Shown in pieces: positions 15,691 through 25,289 of a DNA stretch of 38,675 bases. A model generated the notes under the pieces. That model had not been told where the DNA came from, did no database searches, and was given only the letters and a program-made list of their open reading frames with translations. The translations under genes and the position numbers were made by a program. Each line of letters starts with the position of its first letter. Position 1 is the stretch's first letter. Source of the stretch: Haliscomenobacter sp. (lineage in GTDB: Bacteria > Bacteroidota > Bacteroidia > Chitinophagales > Saprospiraceae). The stretch spans positions 1 through 38,675 of the forward strand of contig NZ_JADKCX010000102.1 in NCBI RefSeq assembly GCF_016718685.1, in the 5' to 3' direction.

Positions 15691-17867
15691 ATGGAACAGA
15701 ACCAATTCGTTAAAAAGACATATTTACAATCGTTAAAAGCGGTGATTATGAAGTTTAGAGGATCAATATTTTTATCCGTGGTGGTAGCCGGTTTTTTGCT
15801 GGTAGCCTTCTACCCACGCAGAGCAGCAGAATCAGCAGAGAAAGATGCTGTGTTGATGAAGTTGATTGTATCTTTTTTGGACGAACTTCATTTCGATCCA
15901 AAAAAGATGGATGATGGCTTCTCAGAAAAATTTTATAACCTTTACTTGGAGTCACTTGACCCAAGCAAACGTTTCCTGACGCTGGAAGATGTCAAAAAAC
16001 TCGAAGCCTATCGCCTCAAACTGGACGAGGCTATCAACAGCGGCAACACTGATTTTTTGACCTTTCCGTCGGTTTGGTAGAAAGTGCCGCCCTGAAAGCT
16101 CAAGGCTATTACCGCGAAATTTTGGCTCAGCCTTTTGATTTTACAGCCAACGAGTCCTTCGAAACTGATCCGGAAAAACGGGTTTATGCGAAGACTGATG
16201 CCGAATTAAAAGAAGTATGGCGTAAAATCCTCAAGTACGAAACCCTTTCGCGCATCATGGATAAAGAGGAGGGACTCAAATCTGCCAAAGCAGGTGAAGA
16301 AGCCCCGGCTAGTACGCCACAATTAATTGAAGAGGAAGCACGTAAGGCGGTGCTCAAGGCTTATGAGGAGGTTTTTTCACGCATGATGAAAACCAAACGA
16401 TCAGATCGTTTGAACCTTTATCTGAATAGTTTCACTCACGTATACGATCCCCATACCGATTTCCTGGAGCCAGCCGATAAACAGGATTTTGATTTCAGAA
16501 TTTCTGGCCGCTTGGAAGGAATCGGCGCTACACTGAACAATGTAGGCGATTTCACCAAAGTAGCTGAAATAGTCATTGGTGGCCCAGCTTGGAAAGCGAA
16601 AGAATTGGAAAAAAATGATTTGATTCTGAAAGCGGCACAGGGAGACAGTAAAGAATGGGTCGACTTTACAGGTATGCTCACCAATGAAGTCGTAACCCAT
16701 ATTCGGGGCAAGAAAGGGACGAAAGTGCGCTTGATGATTAAAAAAGTTGATGGTACGACTAAGGAAATTAGCATCATCCGGGATGTGATTGAATTCGAAG
16801 ATACGTACGTAAAATCGCTAATTTTAGATGGAGCAAGTCCAGATGAGAAGATAGGGTATATTTATTTACCTACGTTTTATGCTGACTTTCAGCGTGCAGA
16901 TGGCCGTTTTTGTGCACAGGACGTTGCCAAAGAGCTGGAAAAACTAAAAGATGAAACCGTCAAAGGCATAATCATTGATCTGCGTAACAATGGCGGAGGT
17001 TCGCTAAATGACGTAGTGAAGATGTCTGGACTTTTTGTCGAAAGTGGCCCAATTGTTCAGGTAAAAAGCCGCTCAGCTCAACCAGAGGTGAATTATGACC
17101 GCAATCCAGCGGTTCAATACGCCGGCCCACTGGTGATTATGGTAAACTCTTTCTCGGCTTCGGCTTCCGAAATTATGGCAGCAGCCTTACAGGACTATGG
17201 TCGTGCTGTAATTGTAGGCAGCAAATCAACTTATGGCAAAGGCAGCGTCCAGAGAGTATTTAGCCTTGATCAGGCCATTACTGGCTATGACGAACTGAAG
17301 CCGTTCGGAGACATTAAGATCACCCTTCAAAAATTCTATCGGATCAATGGTGGTTCCAATCAACTGCGCGGAGTGATCCCTGATATCATTTTGCCAGACA
17401 CTTACCACTACCTGCCCGTGGGTGAGCGCGAGGAAGATTATCCTTTGAACTGGACTGAAATTCCAGCGGTTTCTTATAGCCAAAATGCCTATAAAATCAA
17501 AAACCTGGAAGAAGTAAAGCGGCGGAGTAAAGCACGTTTGGAGCAAGATCCAGGCTTCCAGAAAATTTTGAGCCACGCCAAATACATTGAGGCTGAGCGC
17601 AAGAACTCGGCAGTGATGCTCAACATTGACCAATTTCGCAAGGATGAAGCTGCAGAGGGAAAACTTTCTGCTGACTTCCGCAATGCCTTTAAAGATGTTG
17701 TTAACAAAGGGGCGCGTAACATCGCCGTAGACGTAAAAAAGATGGAAACTACCCCTGACAAAGAAAAGACCTTGGCCAGGAACAAAGATTTTATCGAGGG
17801 TGTGTCGAAAGACATTTACATTCGGGAAACCTTGCGCATCATGCACGATTTGATTGAGCAGAATTAA
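15691..17867 (+). CDS. Tail-specific protease (S41, Prc/CTP family), frameshifted
   Basis: Periplasmic carboxy-terminal processing protease that degrades or trims proteins with non-polar C-termini. An N-terminal membrane anchor or signal segment (FRGSIFLSVVVAGFLLVAF) is followed by a tail-specific N-terminal domain with LESLDPSKRFLTLEDV, then DPHTDFLEP, a PDZ domain (about 16500-16790: GRLEGIGATL, VAEIVIGGPAWKA) and the S41 catalytic core. The core contains GIIIDLRNNGGGS, the nucleophile serine in NSFSASASEIMAAALQDYG and the base lysine in STYGKGSVQ. The reading frame drops by one at 16052-16057: a run of six Ts gives FLTFPSVW then stop, while seven Ts would give TDFFDLSVGLVESAALKAQG, matching the family. 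Joined length is about 725 residues, typical for the Tsp subfamily. The strong terminator at 17887 ends the unit. Met at 15748 is an alternative start. Confidence 0.92.
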
Positions 17868-17886
17868 GCGCTAAATCAATTTGCAT

Positions 17887-17925
17887 AAAAAAGGGGAAGC
17901 ACAAGTACTGTGCTTCCCCTTTTTT
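17887..17925. terminator. Bidirectional intrinsic terminator
   Basis: Perfect 11-bp stem GGGGAAGCACA / TGTGCTTCCCC (17893-17903 with 17909-17919) with a 5-nt loop, flanked by six As and seven Ts. It serves both the protease gene (+) and the small membrane-protein gene converging on it (-). Confidence 0.95.
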
Positions 17926-18218
17926 TATAATATGATAAAAAAAACAACAATGATCACCCAAATCAGCCAAAATACACTTACAATCAAGTTTCGTTTTTTC
18001 CTTAAGCGTTCCAGAAAAGGATCGGCTTCTTCCTTCAAATAGGGTACAGGAAGAAAGCTTTCTCCCCCGGTAGTCCAAATTGAACCCAGGGTGTCCCGAA
18101 AAAAATTCCGGTATTTCTCGCCTCGCTTACGCTTTTCAATACGGACGGAGAGATGCCCCATAAAGACCATCAGGGCAACAATAAAAAGAATGATTATGAT
18201 TCGAACGGCGATTAGCAT
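17925..18218 (-). CDS. Small two-helix membrane protein
   Basis: 97 residues: an N-terminal membrane helix (AVRIIIILFIVALMVFMGHL), a basic then mixed middle (IEKRKRGEKYRNFF, TTGGESFLPVPYLKEEADPF), and a C-terminal helix (LIVSVFWLIWVIIVVFFIIL). The layout suggests a hairpin in the inner membrane with a loop of about 45 residues. No family recognised. A perfect TAnnTTTG box lies 43 nt upstream, and a perfect terminator lies directly at its stop, so it is an independent transcription unit and very probably a real gene. Confidence 0.72.
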   Translation of the reverse strand: MLIAVRIIIILFIVALMVFMGHLSVRIEKRKRGEKYRNFFRDTLGSIWTTGGESFLPVPYLKEEADPFLERLRKKRNLIVSVFWLIWVIIVVFFIIL

Positions 18219-18260
18219 ATCCTTGGCATTGCTAGGAATCAGGGTGTTTGGGAACTCCTA

Positions 18261-18268
18261 CAAAAGTA
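18261..18268 (-). promoter_or_regulatory. -7 box of the small two-helix membrane protein
   Basis: TACTTTTG on the minus strand, a perfect TAnnTTTG match 43 nt upstream of the start at 18218; no obvious -33 TTG. It lies just past the stop of the upstream tocopherol-cyclase-like gene. Confidence 0.5.
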
Positions 18269-18285
18269 ACATTTTTTCCCACTCC

Positions 18286-19266
18286 TTATCTACTTTTCCC
18301 CGCTAAGGCCTCGACCGCGCCCGCTAATTCCAGCCCGGCATTGATGCCCTTGCCTTTAAATAGCAGTGTATTTCCTTGGTAAAATGCAGTTTCCAATACC
18401 GCTTGCATACTTTCATTGACTTTCCCCGTCATTTGGCCACTAATTGGAGAAAGTAAATTTGCCCCCGGGGCAGGATGAGCGGTAATTTCCAGGCGATTGC
18501 GGCGATCAAAAAAAGTAAGTTTAACCTGACGCTCGCCCAACTCAACCTGCATTTTTGCACCGGTGTACGTAGCAAAACGATACAATTTGCCCTCCCACAA
18601 AAAACCGACAATGTATCCGATGAAGTGGCTGCCCAACCAGGGAATATGCGCCACAGAAGCCATCAAAGACATGGGTTTATCTGCGGAAAAATGGTTGCTT
18701 TGCATCCAAATCCAGGACTTGGGAAAAGATACCCCCCAGTCTTTTTCAATGTACCCAATGCCCCCGCTGAAATCAACGGCTGTACCGTCCACTTCCAATA
18801 CGCCCTGTAAAGTGTGATGCAAACTGACCACCCCGTGGTAGCACTCCATAAAAGGTACAAAACTGAACCAGCCCATGATCCCGGGGGCGCCCAGCATTTT
18901 GGGCCAGGGATGTTGTTCGGCCAAGGTTAAAGTACCTTTCAGTTGGGGCAGATCCAGCGTGATTGTTAGGGCGGAAAAAAAATTCTGCCCCAGTTGCACT
19001 TCAAACTTTGCGGCATTTGGCTGAAATGCGCCAATAGGGAATTGGTGGTAGTACGCCTTACAATGTATGCCGTCCAAAACCTGGATAAACGCGTGTGCCT
19101 GGCCATCCTGATCATAACTAACTCCGGGAATGACCGCAAAAACGTGCTTTCCACCTGGATCAACCAGTTTGAAGTACCAGCCTTCGAAGTAGTTTTTTGT
19201 CCGTCCCCAACCGTGATACATTTCCGGGTGCCATAAGGCGCGCCAGCGCAGGAATTGATTTTGCAT
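18286..19266 (-). CDS. Tocopherol cyclase-like protein
   Basis: 326 residues resembling the tocopherol cyclase family, whose plant and cyanobacterial members close the chromanol ring of vitamin E. Recognisable segments: an N-terminal WRALWHPEMYHGWGRTKNYFEGWYFKLV, then HAFIQVLDG, APGIMGWFSFVPFMECYHGVVSLHH and GGIGYIEKDWGVSFPKSWIWMQSNHF. This is the family core with its tryptophan-rich strands (two-lobed lipocalin-like fold expected). Bacteroidota do not make tocopherols as far as I know, so the substrate is probably another prenyl or lipid compound. There is no signal peptide. It stands alone, upstream of the small membrane-protein gene and divergent from the TonB-dependent receptor; no prenyl-quinone genes are nearby. 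Confidence 0.85.
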   Translation of the reverse strand: MQNQFLRWRALWHPEMYHGWGRTKNYFEGWYFKLVDPGGKHVFAVIPGVSYDQDGQAHAFIQVLDGIHCKAYYHQFPIGAFQPNAAKFEVQLGQNFFSALTITLDLPQLKGTLTLAEQHPWPKMLGAPGIMGWFSFVPFMECYHGVVSLHHTLQGVLEVDGTAVDFSGGIGYIEKDWGVSFPKSWIWMQSNHFSADKPMSLMASVAHIPWLGSHFIGYIVGFLWEGKLYRFATYTGAKMQVELGERQVKLTFFDRRNRLEITAHPAPGANLLSPISGQMTGKVNESMQAVLETAFYQGNTLLFKGKGINAGLELAGAVEALAGKSR

Positions 19267-19435
19267 AAGCTGTGGTGATTTTGGGGTACTTATAGAGCTT
19301 ACAAGTTCGGGTTTTTAAATGGCTTTAGATAAAATTTACAATAACTTAATTTCAGTAAACCGAAGGTTAAATTATCATTAACTATTTTTAGCTCTCGAAA
19401 GGACTTTTTCCCTAACCCATTAAAACTCACTATTA

Positions 19436-22400
19436 ATGAAACAAGGTTTACGACTATTGACTTTGTTTGCAGGGCTATTCCTATGCCTAAATGCAAATGC
19501 ACAACAAACTACTTCGGCCATTCAAGGTACCGCCACTTCCGAAAAAGGCGATGCCTTGGTAGCTGCCAGTGTAGTAGCTACGCACATTGAATCGGGTACT
19601 GTTTATGGCGTGGATACCCGCGCCGACGGGGGGTTCAACATTCCCAACATGCGGGTTGGTGGTCCCTACACCATCAAAATCACTTACGTAGGCTTCAAGG
19701 ATTTTCAGGTAGACAATGTTTTTTTACAATTGGGCAGCAAATACACGGTAAATGCCAAGTTGGCCGAAAATGCGGCACTCCTTGAGGGGGTAACCATTAC
19801 CTCGGAAGGGGCATCAATTTTTGGTAAAGGCCGTACTGGTTCTGAAACCAACGTTGGGTCTGAAGCATTGACCAAATTGCCTACCATTAGCCGTTCTGCG
19901 CAAGATTTTTACCGGGCAACACCCGCATCTGATGGGGTCTCTTTTGCTGGCCGCAACGACCAGTACAACAACTTTACCATCGATGGAGCAATCTTCAATA
20001 ACCCTTTCGGGTTGGATGCAGCTACGCCGGGTGGACAGGCCGATGCGCAACCCATTTCATTAGACGCCATCGAACAAATCACCGTTTCACTTGCTCCTTA
20101 TGATGTAACCCAGGCGGGATTCACTGGTGCTTCGGTAAACGCCGTAACCAAATCAGGTACCAACAAATTTAAAGGAGCGGTATTCGGTTATACCCGCAAC
20201 CAGGATCTGACCGGTGGAAAAATCAGCGGTGAAAAATTGGTCGTACCTGATCTTTCCCAAAACCAGTATGGTTTTGCTTTGGGTGGCCCGATTGTCAAAA
20301 ACAAACTCTTCTTTTTTGTCAATGCAGAAGTTGATAAACGTACCGATTTGGGCTCGACTGCGATTGCCGCAGCGCCGGGTCGCACCGGGTCCAATGTATC
20401 GCGCGTTGCCAAGACGGATTTGGATGCGGTGGCGAATGCATTAAAAACCCGCTTTCAGTACGATCCTGGTGTGTACGAAGACTACCTTCACAATACCAAT
20501 AGTACTAAGGCCATTCTGAAGCTCGACTACCAGATCAGTAAGAACCATACTCTAACGGCAACCTATAACTTCCTTGATGCCTTCAAACAAAAACCTGCCC
20601 ACCCATCGGCTATCGGTCGTCGTGGCCCCGACCTTACCACCCTGCAATTCTTCAATTCCGGCTATCAAATCAACAACAAAATCAATTCCGGAATCATCGA
20701 ATTGCGCTCTATTTTCGGTAATACGGCTGCTAATAAATTGCAAGTAGGCTATACCACTTTCCGCGATGCCCGCGACCCATTTTCCAATCCCTTCCCGGTG
20801 ATCAATATTCAGAAAGACGGGATTCCTTACATCGTGGCTGGTCATGAGCCATTTTCCATTTTCAACCGTCTGAATCAGGACGTTTTCCAGTTTACCGATA
20901 ACTTCAACATCTACAAGGGTAAACATACTTACACCATTGGTACGAGTTTGGAAGTGTTCAGTTTTGACAACTCGTTCAACTTGAATGCCTATGGGGGTAC
21001 ATTTGGACCAGGCTTCGCGAGTACCACGGCATTTTTGGATAGCATCAGCACCGGGCGTTACGATGACGATGTAGCGGCGGCACGCGCTGTTGCCAATGCA
21101 AACGGTGGCGAAGGCGGCACTTCCGGTAAAGGTTGGGCATTGGCCGAAACCAATGTAGGCCAGTTTGCCTTCTATCTTCAGGACGAGTGGACGGTGAATG
21201 ATAAATTTACGTTGAACTATGGCATTCGGATGGACATGCCGCTATACTTCAATACTCCAGAGAAGATAGAGGAGAATATCGCCCGCAACTGTTGCTACGA
21301 CCCCACCATTACCTGGTACAACGAGCAGGGTGATCCGCAAAAGTTCGACCATACCAAACTCCCCAACCAGACACCGCTGATTTCACCCCGGATTGGGTTC
21401 AATTATGACATGAGCAAGGATGGAAAAACCGCTCAATTGCGAGGTGGTACGGGTCTTTTCACCGGACGTTTGCCTTTTGTATGGATAGGTAATCAGGTGG
21501 CTAACCCCAACTTCTTCTTCTACAACTACACCGATCCCAATTTCAAATTTCCACAAGTTTGGCGCTCTAACCTGGGTTATGACCGCAAATTGGGCAACTG
21601 GACTTTTACCCTCGACATTTTGTACACCAAGGACCTACAGGCTGCTATGGTGCGCAACTACGGATTGAAGCCACCGACAGGTAAATTGCAAGGGCCAGAC
21701 ACCCGTCCGATTTATACCAACGCCGATCGTACCCTGGTCTTCGGTGGAGCCACCAATGCTTACGTGTTCTCGAACACCAACGTAGGCTATTCGTTCAACA
21801 CCAGTGTACAACTACGCCGCAACTTCAAAAATGGCCAGCTGATGTTGGGCTACAATTTCCTGGATGCCAAGGATGCCTCTTCGGTAGAAGCGGAAATCTC
21901 CAGCGACGCCTTTGATCGCAACCCGGCCATCAATCACGTAAACAATGCTTTGTTGGCGCCTTCCTTGTTTGGCACCAAACACCGCTTCATTGGCTCTGCT
22001 TTCAAAACCTTTGAATACGGACCTTGGGCAACTACTTTGTCTACCTTCTTCCAGTATGCGCAGGGCGGAACCACCCAAAACGACAACGTAGCCGATTTTC
22101 GCTTCAGCTACACCTACTCTGGCGACATCAACAACGACGGCTCGGGTCTCAACGACTTGATCTTTATCCCAACCGATGCACAATTGACCCAGATGAACTT
22201 CCAAACTGCGGCACAGCGTGATGCTTTCCGTAGCTATATTCAGCAGGATAAGTATTTAAGCGAAAACCGTGGTAAGTACGTTGAGAAATATGGCATCCTC
22301 GCCCCCTGGTACTCGCAGTGGGACATTCGGGTAGCGCAGGATTACCGTTTTGAAAGCGGGCAGGCACTCCAATTTACCTTGGACATCCTCAACTTTGGCA

Positions 22401-22581
22401 ACATGCTCAACTCCAATTGGGGCGTACGTCAATTGCCCATCAACACCCAACCACTGGGTGTAAGTGTCACCAATGGTGTTCCTACTTATTCATTTGATGC
22501 TTCGTTGAAGAATACTTTTGCCGATGATTTCAGCTTGCTGTCGCGTTGGCAGGCAAGAGTGGGCTAAGGTTTACATTTTGA
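19436..22581 (+). CDS. Oar-like TonB-dependent receptor, C-terminus frameshifted
   Basis: Outer-membrane TonB-dependent transporter or Oar-like receptor of about 1048 residues. Signal peptide (LLTLFAGLFLCLNANAQ), carboxypeptidase-regulatory-like domain (about 25-110, AIQGTATSEKGDAL and VRVGGPYTIKITYVGF-type strands), plug domain (about 130-235, ending in ITVSLAPYDVTQAGFTGASVN), and a beta-barrel for the rest. The Oar-type plug signature GASVNAVTKSGTNKFKGAV is clear. As read, the frame stops at 22567 after RWQARVG, which lacks the aromatic C-terminus needed for barrel assembly. One extra C at about 22564 would continue to VGLRFTF and stop at 22581, so I place the end there. No SusD-like partner follows, which fits the Oar group rather than SusC. 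The substrate is unknown; a strong terminator lies 30 nt on. Confidence 0.92.
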
Positions 22582-22609
22582 TTTTTGTACTGCCAAAGGT
22601 AGTTTAAGT

Positions 22610-22649
22610 AAATAAGGCGCTACTCACCGAGAGGTAGCGCTTTATTTTT
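22610..22649 (+). terminator. Intrinsic terminator after the TonB-dependent receptor
   Basis: AAATAAGGCGCTAC (22610-22623) pairs with GTAGCGCTTTATTT (22634-22647) around a 10-nt loop; the GC-rich 7-bp core is flanked by A- and T-rich arms ending in TTTTT. Confidence 0.85.
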
Positions 22650-22661
22650 CCAAAATTCTCC

Positions 22662-22669
22662 TATCTTTC
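22662..22669 (+). promoter_or_regulatory. -7-like box directly before scpA
   Basis: TATCTTTC, one mismatch from TAnnTTTG, ends 7 nt before the scpA ATG. If used, the mRNA would be leaderless or nearly so. It sits just after the upstream terminator, as expected for a new unit. Confidence 0.4.
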
Positions 22670-22676
22670 GCCTCGC

Positions 22677-23435
22677 ATGGCAGTAAACGATACCTATACC
22701 ATCCACCTCCCACAATTCGAAGGACCTTTCGACCTGTTGTTGTTTTTCATCGAGCGCGATGAGTTGGACATCAACGATATTCCCATTGCCACCATCACCG
22801 ATGATTTTCTGGAGTACCTGCACCACCTGGAACGGATGAACATCGACATGGCCAGTGAATTCATTCTGGTGGCAGCTACCCTCTGCCGCATTAAGGCCAA
22901 AATGTTGCTGCCCCGCAAGCAACTCGACGAAAGTGGCAACGAAATTGACCCGCGCGAGGAACTGGTTCAACGCTTGCTGGAATACAAACGCTACAAAAGT
23001 GTGCTGGACGAAATGCGCGAGATGGAAGAACACCGCTCCATGCAAGAAACCAGGGGCAACATCACCCAAGAATTGCAACAGATTGCCACCAAAGCCTTGG
23101 TGGATACGGAGCTGGAAACCCTGACTTTGTTCCGTTTGTTGCGCGCTTTTGAAAATGTGATGCAGCGATTTGAGACTCCTGCTCCCAAAGCAGTTCACCA
23201 AATCGCCCGCTTCAACTACACCATCGAAGGGCAACAGGAATTCATTTACAGTCGGATCAGCAACGGCCAGCGTGCCGATTTTAAGGCCATTTTTGGGGAA
23301 TGTATAGACCGCATTCACGCCATCATTACCTTTTTGGCGCTGCTGGATATGGTCAACCTCAGCAGAATAAAAGTACTACAAGGTGAGGGCGCCAATAATT
23401 TTTGGTTGGAAGAAGCTCCTAACGAAGAGCGGTAG
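22677..23435 (+). CDS. scpA: Segregation and condensation protein A
   Basis: Kleisin subunit of the bacterial condensin SMC-ScpAB, which organises and segregates the chromosome; 252 residues. The N-terminal signature FEGPFDLLLFFIERDELDINDIPIATITDDFLEY and the MASEFILVAATLCRIKAKMLLP helix, which contacts the SMC neck, are typical. The acidic middle and the C-terminal winged helix (RADFKAIFGECIDRIHAIITFLALLDMVNLSRI, contacting the SMC cap) are also present. scpB is not next to it, unlike in many Firmicutes. It follows a terminator, so it is its own unit, and it converges on porQ with a short palindrome between. Confidence 0.95.
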   Translation: MAVNDTYTIHLPQFEGPFDLLLFFIERDELDINDIPIATITDDFLEYLHHLERMNIDMASEFILVAATLCRIKAKMLLPRKQLDESGNEIDPREELVQRLLEYKRYKSVLDEMREMEEHRSMQETRGNITQELQQIATKALVDTELETLTLFRLLRAFENVMQRFETPAPKAVHQIARFNYTIEGQQEFIYSRISNGQRADFKAIFGECIDRIHAIITFLALLDMVNLSRIKVLQGEGANNFWLEEAPNEER

Positions 23436-23453
23436 TCGGAGGAGGGGAAGAGT

Positions 23454-23504
23454 AAGAGATGAAAAGTTGTGAGACACAATTTCCTTTTTCATCTTTCATC
23501 TCTT
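23454..23504. repeat. Short palindrome overlapping the porQ stop
   Basis: Perfect 11-bp arms AAGAGATGAAA (23454-23464) and TTTCATCTCTT (23494-23504) around 29 nt. The right arm contains the TGA stop of porQ (complement of 23496-23498); the scpA stop is 19 nt before the left arm. It belongs to the same stop-codon-linked palindrome class as the copies near 870, 10592, 29952 and 32916. Confidence 0.7.
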
Positions 23505-24557
23505 TTTAAACTCCTTGAAATTCGTCGAGATGCCCAACTGCGTTTGCCCGCCCGCAAGGTGATAAATGCCTCGTCCAAAATCAATTCTAAACCGGCTCAC
23601 CTTCAGGCCTATACCAAACGTAAATCCGGCCATGCTGCTGTAACCTTGTACAGTCATTTCGCGGTGCATGCGGTAGTTGTAGCCAAAGCGCAGGCGAAAA
23701 TTCTCGCGGGCACCAATCAGCAATTCGCCATTGAAGACCAGGTGTCGAAAAAAATTGTCCAACCATACGTTGAAGGCGCCTGGTTCGGCGGCTTCTTCAC
23801 CCAGGAAAATAGTGCCACTTTCCAGATTCGGATCATCGTAGAGCAGATTCCAACGATTGAGCGAGGTGTAGATGAAAGAAAACCGAAACGGCAAATATTT
23901 GAGCTGTTTGGACAAGCCTATTTGTACATCGAAAGGCAAGGGTTCTTTGCCAATACTGGGGTCGTAGGTCGACAATTGCTGCCCCATGTTGCGGAATACC
24001 ATACTTACCGTCAAACGTTTGGCGGTATCACGGTAAGTTGCTGCCAAATCACTGGCCAGGCCGAGAGAATTGTACTGCCCAAATTGCGAACTGATCAAGC
24101 GCAGGTTGGCGCCCAGGTTAAGCCGATCGTATACCGGATGGGCTACTCCCGCCACAATGGCGTATTCAGCGGCATTGAAGGTACCCAGGGTTTGAAAAAA
24201 TTCATCCGTTTGTTCAATTTCGCCGTAGCGTGCGTATTGGACCCCAGCGTGCAGGGTAGTGCCTTTTTGGCCCAATTGCTGCCCAAAATTAAAAGAACCG
24301 TGCTGCATTTTGTTTGCCCAAAAGCCATGATTGAAGGCCAATTGCTGATGCATCAATGGATTTAATGCCGCAGGGTTAGTCCAGGCCAAACTCACGTCAT
24401 CATCAACCACCGTAATGAGGTTCCCGGCTAAACCAGCAACCCTGGCGGAAGTGGGCAAGCCCAAAAAAGCATATGTACTTTGTCCACCCGTAATTTGAGC
24501 ATCCAAAGGCAATACCAGGCTTAAAACAGCCAACACCAAGTATGTACGGATACCCAT
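23496..24557 (-). CDS. porQ: T9SS attachment-complex protein PorQ
   Basis: Outer-membrane barrel protein of the PorQ family, 353 residues. In Porphyromonas gingivalis PorQ, with PorU, PorV and PorZ, belongs to the complex that cleaves T9SS sorting domains and attaches cargo to the cell surface. Signal peptide MGIRTYLVLAVLSLVLPLDAQ, then ITGGQSTYAFLGLPTSARVAGLAGN with the conserved aromatic-small pattern, VSLAWTNPAALNP, and a barrel of FadL/PorV-like strands. The ATG at 24557 begins the signal peptide directly; a TTG seven codons upstream (24578) overlapping the previous stop is less likely. It is third in a tight operon after a UDP-sugar dehydrogenase and a MORN lipoprotein. The C-terminus ends in KEFKKR after the last strand. 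Confidence 0.9.
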   Translation of the reverse strand: MGIRTYLVLAVLSLVLPLDAQITGGQSTYAFLGLPTSARVAGLAGNLITVVDDDVSLAWTNPAALNPLMHQQLAFNHGFWANKMQHGSFNFGQQLGQKGTTLHAGVQYARYGEIEQTDEFFQTLGTFNAAEYAIVAGVAHPVYDRLNLGANLRLISSQFGQYNSLGLASDLAATYRDTAKRLTVSMVFRNMGQQLSTYDPSIGKEPLPFDVQIGLSKQLKYLPFRFSFIYTSLNRWNLLYDDPNLESGTIFLGEEAAEPGAFNVWLDNFFRHLVFNGELLIGARENFRLRFGYNYRMHREMTVQGYSSMAGFTFGIGLKVSRFRIDFGRGIYHLAGGQTQLGISTNFKEFKKR

Positions 24558-24574
24558 CGTAGTAAATTTTTTTA

Positions 24575-25289
24575 TCAAGCACTAAGATCTTTTACCTTTT
24601 TTCTTACTCCCCTTTGGCTTTTCCTGTGTCCAGGTGGTGCAGCAGACCCCGTCTTGCATTCCATCGTTTTGTAGTGTACTCCTTTTTCATCATAAAACTT
24701 GAGGGTGCCTTCTTCATTTGCACCATCCTTGTACGTCCCTACTACACTCAATTGCCCATTGGGGTGGTATTCTTTAAATGGCCCATTTTCAGCATTGTTG
24801 CTGAACAAAACCTCTTCCTTGAGTTGGCCATTTTCATGGTATTGAATCCAGGTGCCTTCCATCGTATTGTTGCGATACTCCCCTTGCATTTTGATTTTCC
24901 CACCCGGGTAAAACGATTTGTAGATCCCCTCAAACAAATCATTTTGGTAACTCTCCAGAATCATGGTGTCTCCTTTGGGATAATAGAGGATGCGCATACC
25001 ATCAAGTTTCCCATTCTTGTAACTTGCTTCCTCTATTTTTGCCCCTTTGGCATTCATTTTTGTAAAAACACCCTCGCGCAGGCCATCACTGTCGCGCCGG
25101 GTATATTGGAGTTGATTACCCTCTGGATCGGTTTCTTCCACCGTTTCGAGGGCCGCAGAAGTTTGCGGAGCCTCAATGGAGTCGTAGCTTGTTTGTATCA
25201 TCATGCGTAGTGGAGTTATTGTTCACGCAAGCGGCCATAAGCCAGCAAAACAACCCCAGCCACAGGCCATAGTTAAATGTCTTTTTCAT
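24575..25289 (-). CDS. MORN-repeat (YwqK-type) lipoprotein, frameshifted near N-terminus
   Basis: Lipoprotein of about 237 residues made of MORN_2-type repeats. The main frame has about six copies of a 22-24 residue unit around a G.(L/I).xYHxNGQL core: GMRILYYPKGD, GIYKSFYPGGKIKMQGEY, GTWIQYHENGQLKEEV, GPFKEYHPNGQLSVVGTY. Proteins like this are often labelled YwqK antitoxin, but nothing here supports a toxin pair. The main frame begins at 25204 without any export signal. In the next frame, just upstream, an ATG at 25289 starts a perfect lipoprotein signal (LFCWLMAAC, lipobox MAAC) followed by VNNNSTTHDDTN. Removing one base near 25185 (acaaacaagc) joins the two as DDTNSYDSIEAP. The ATG overlaps the end of ugd by 17 nt, indicating translational coupling. 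The position between ugd and porQ suggests an envelope role linked to T9SS, which is inference. Confidence 0.8.

Noticed and set aside
16045..16080. Programmed -1 frameshift at T-TTT-TTG in the protease gene
   Set aside because: The heptamer is formally slippery, but the same kind of break recurs in unrelated genes and also at G and C runs, with no stimulating structure seen.
23469..24365. 298-residue plus-strand ORF opposite porQ
   Set aside because: Antisense shadow; porQ on the other strand has a signal peptide and family motifs.
24575..25204. Toxin-antitoxin system (YwqK antitoxin label)
   Set aside because: No toxin-sized partner; neighbours are ugd and porQ, and a lipoprotein signal is present in the adjacent frame.
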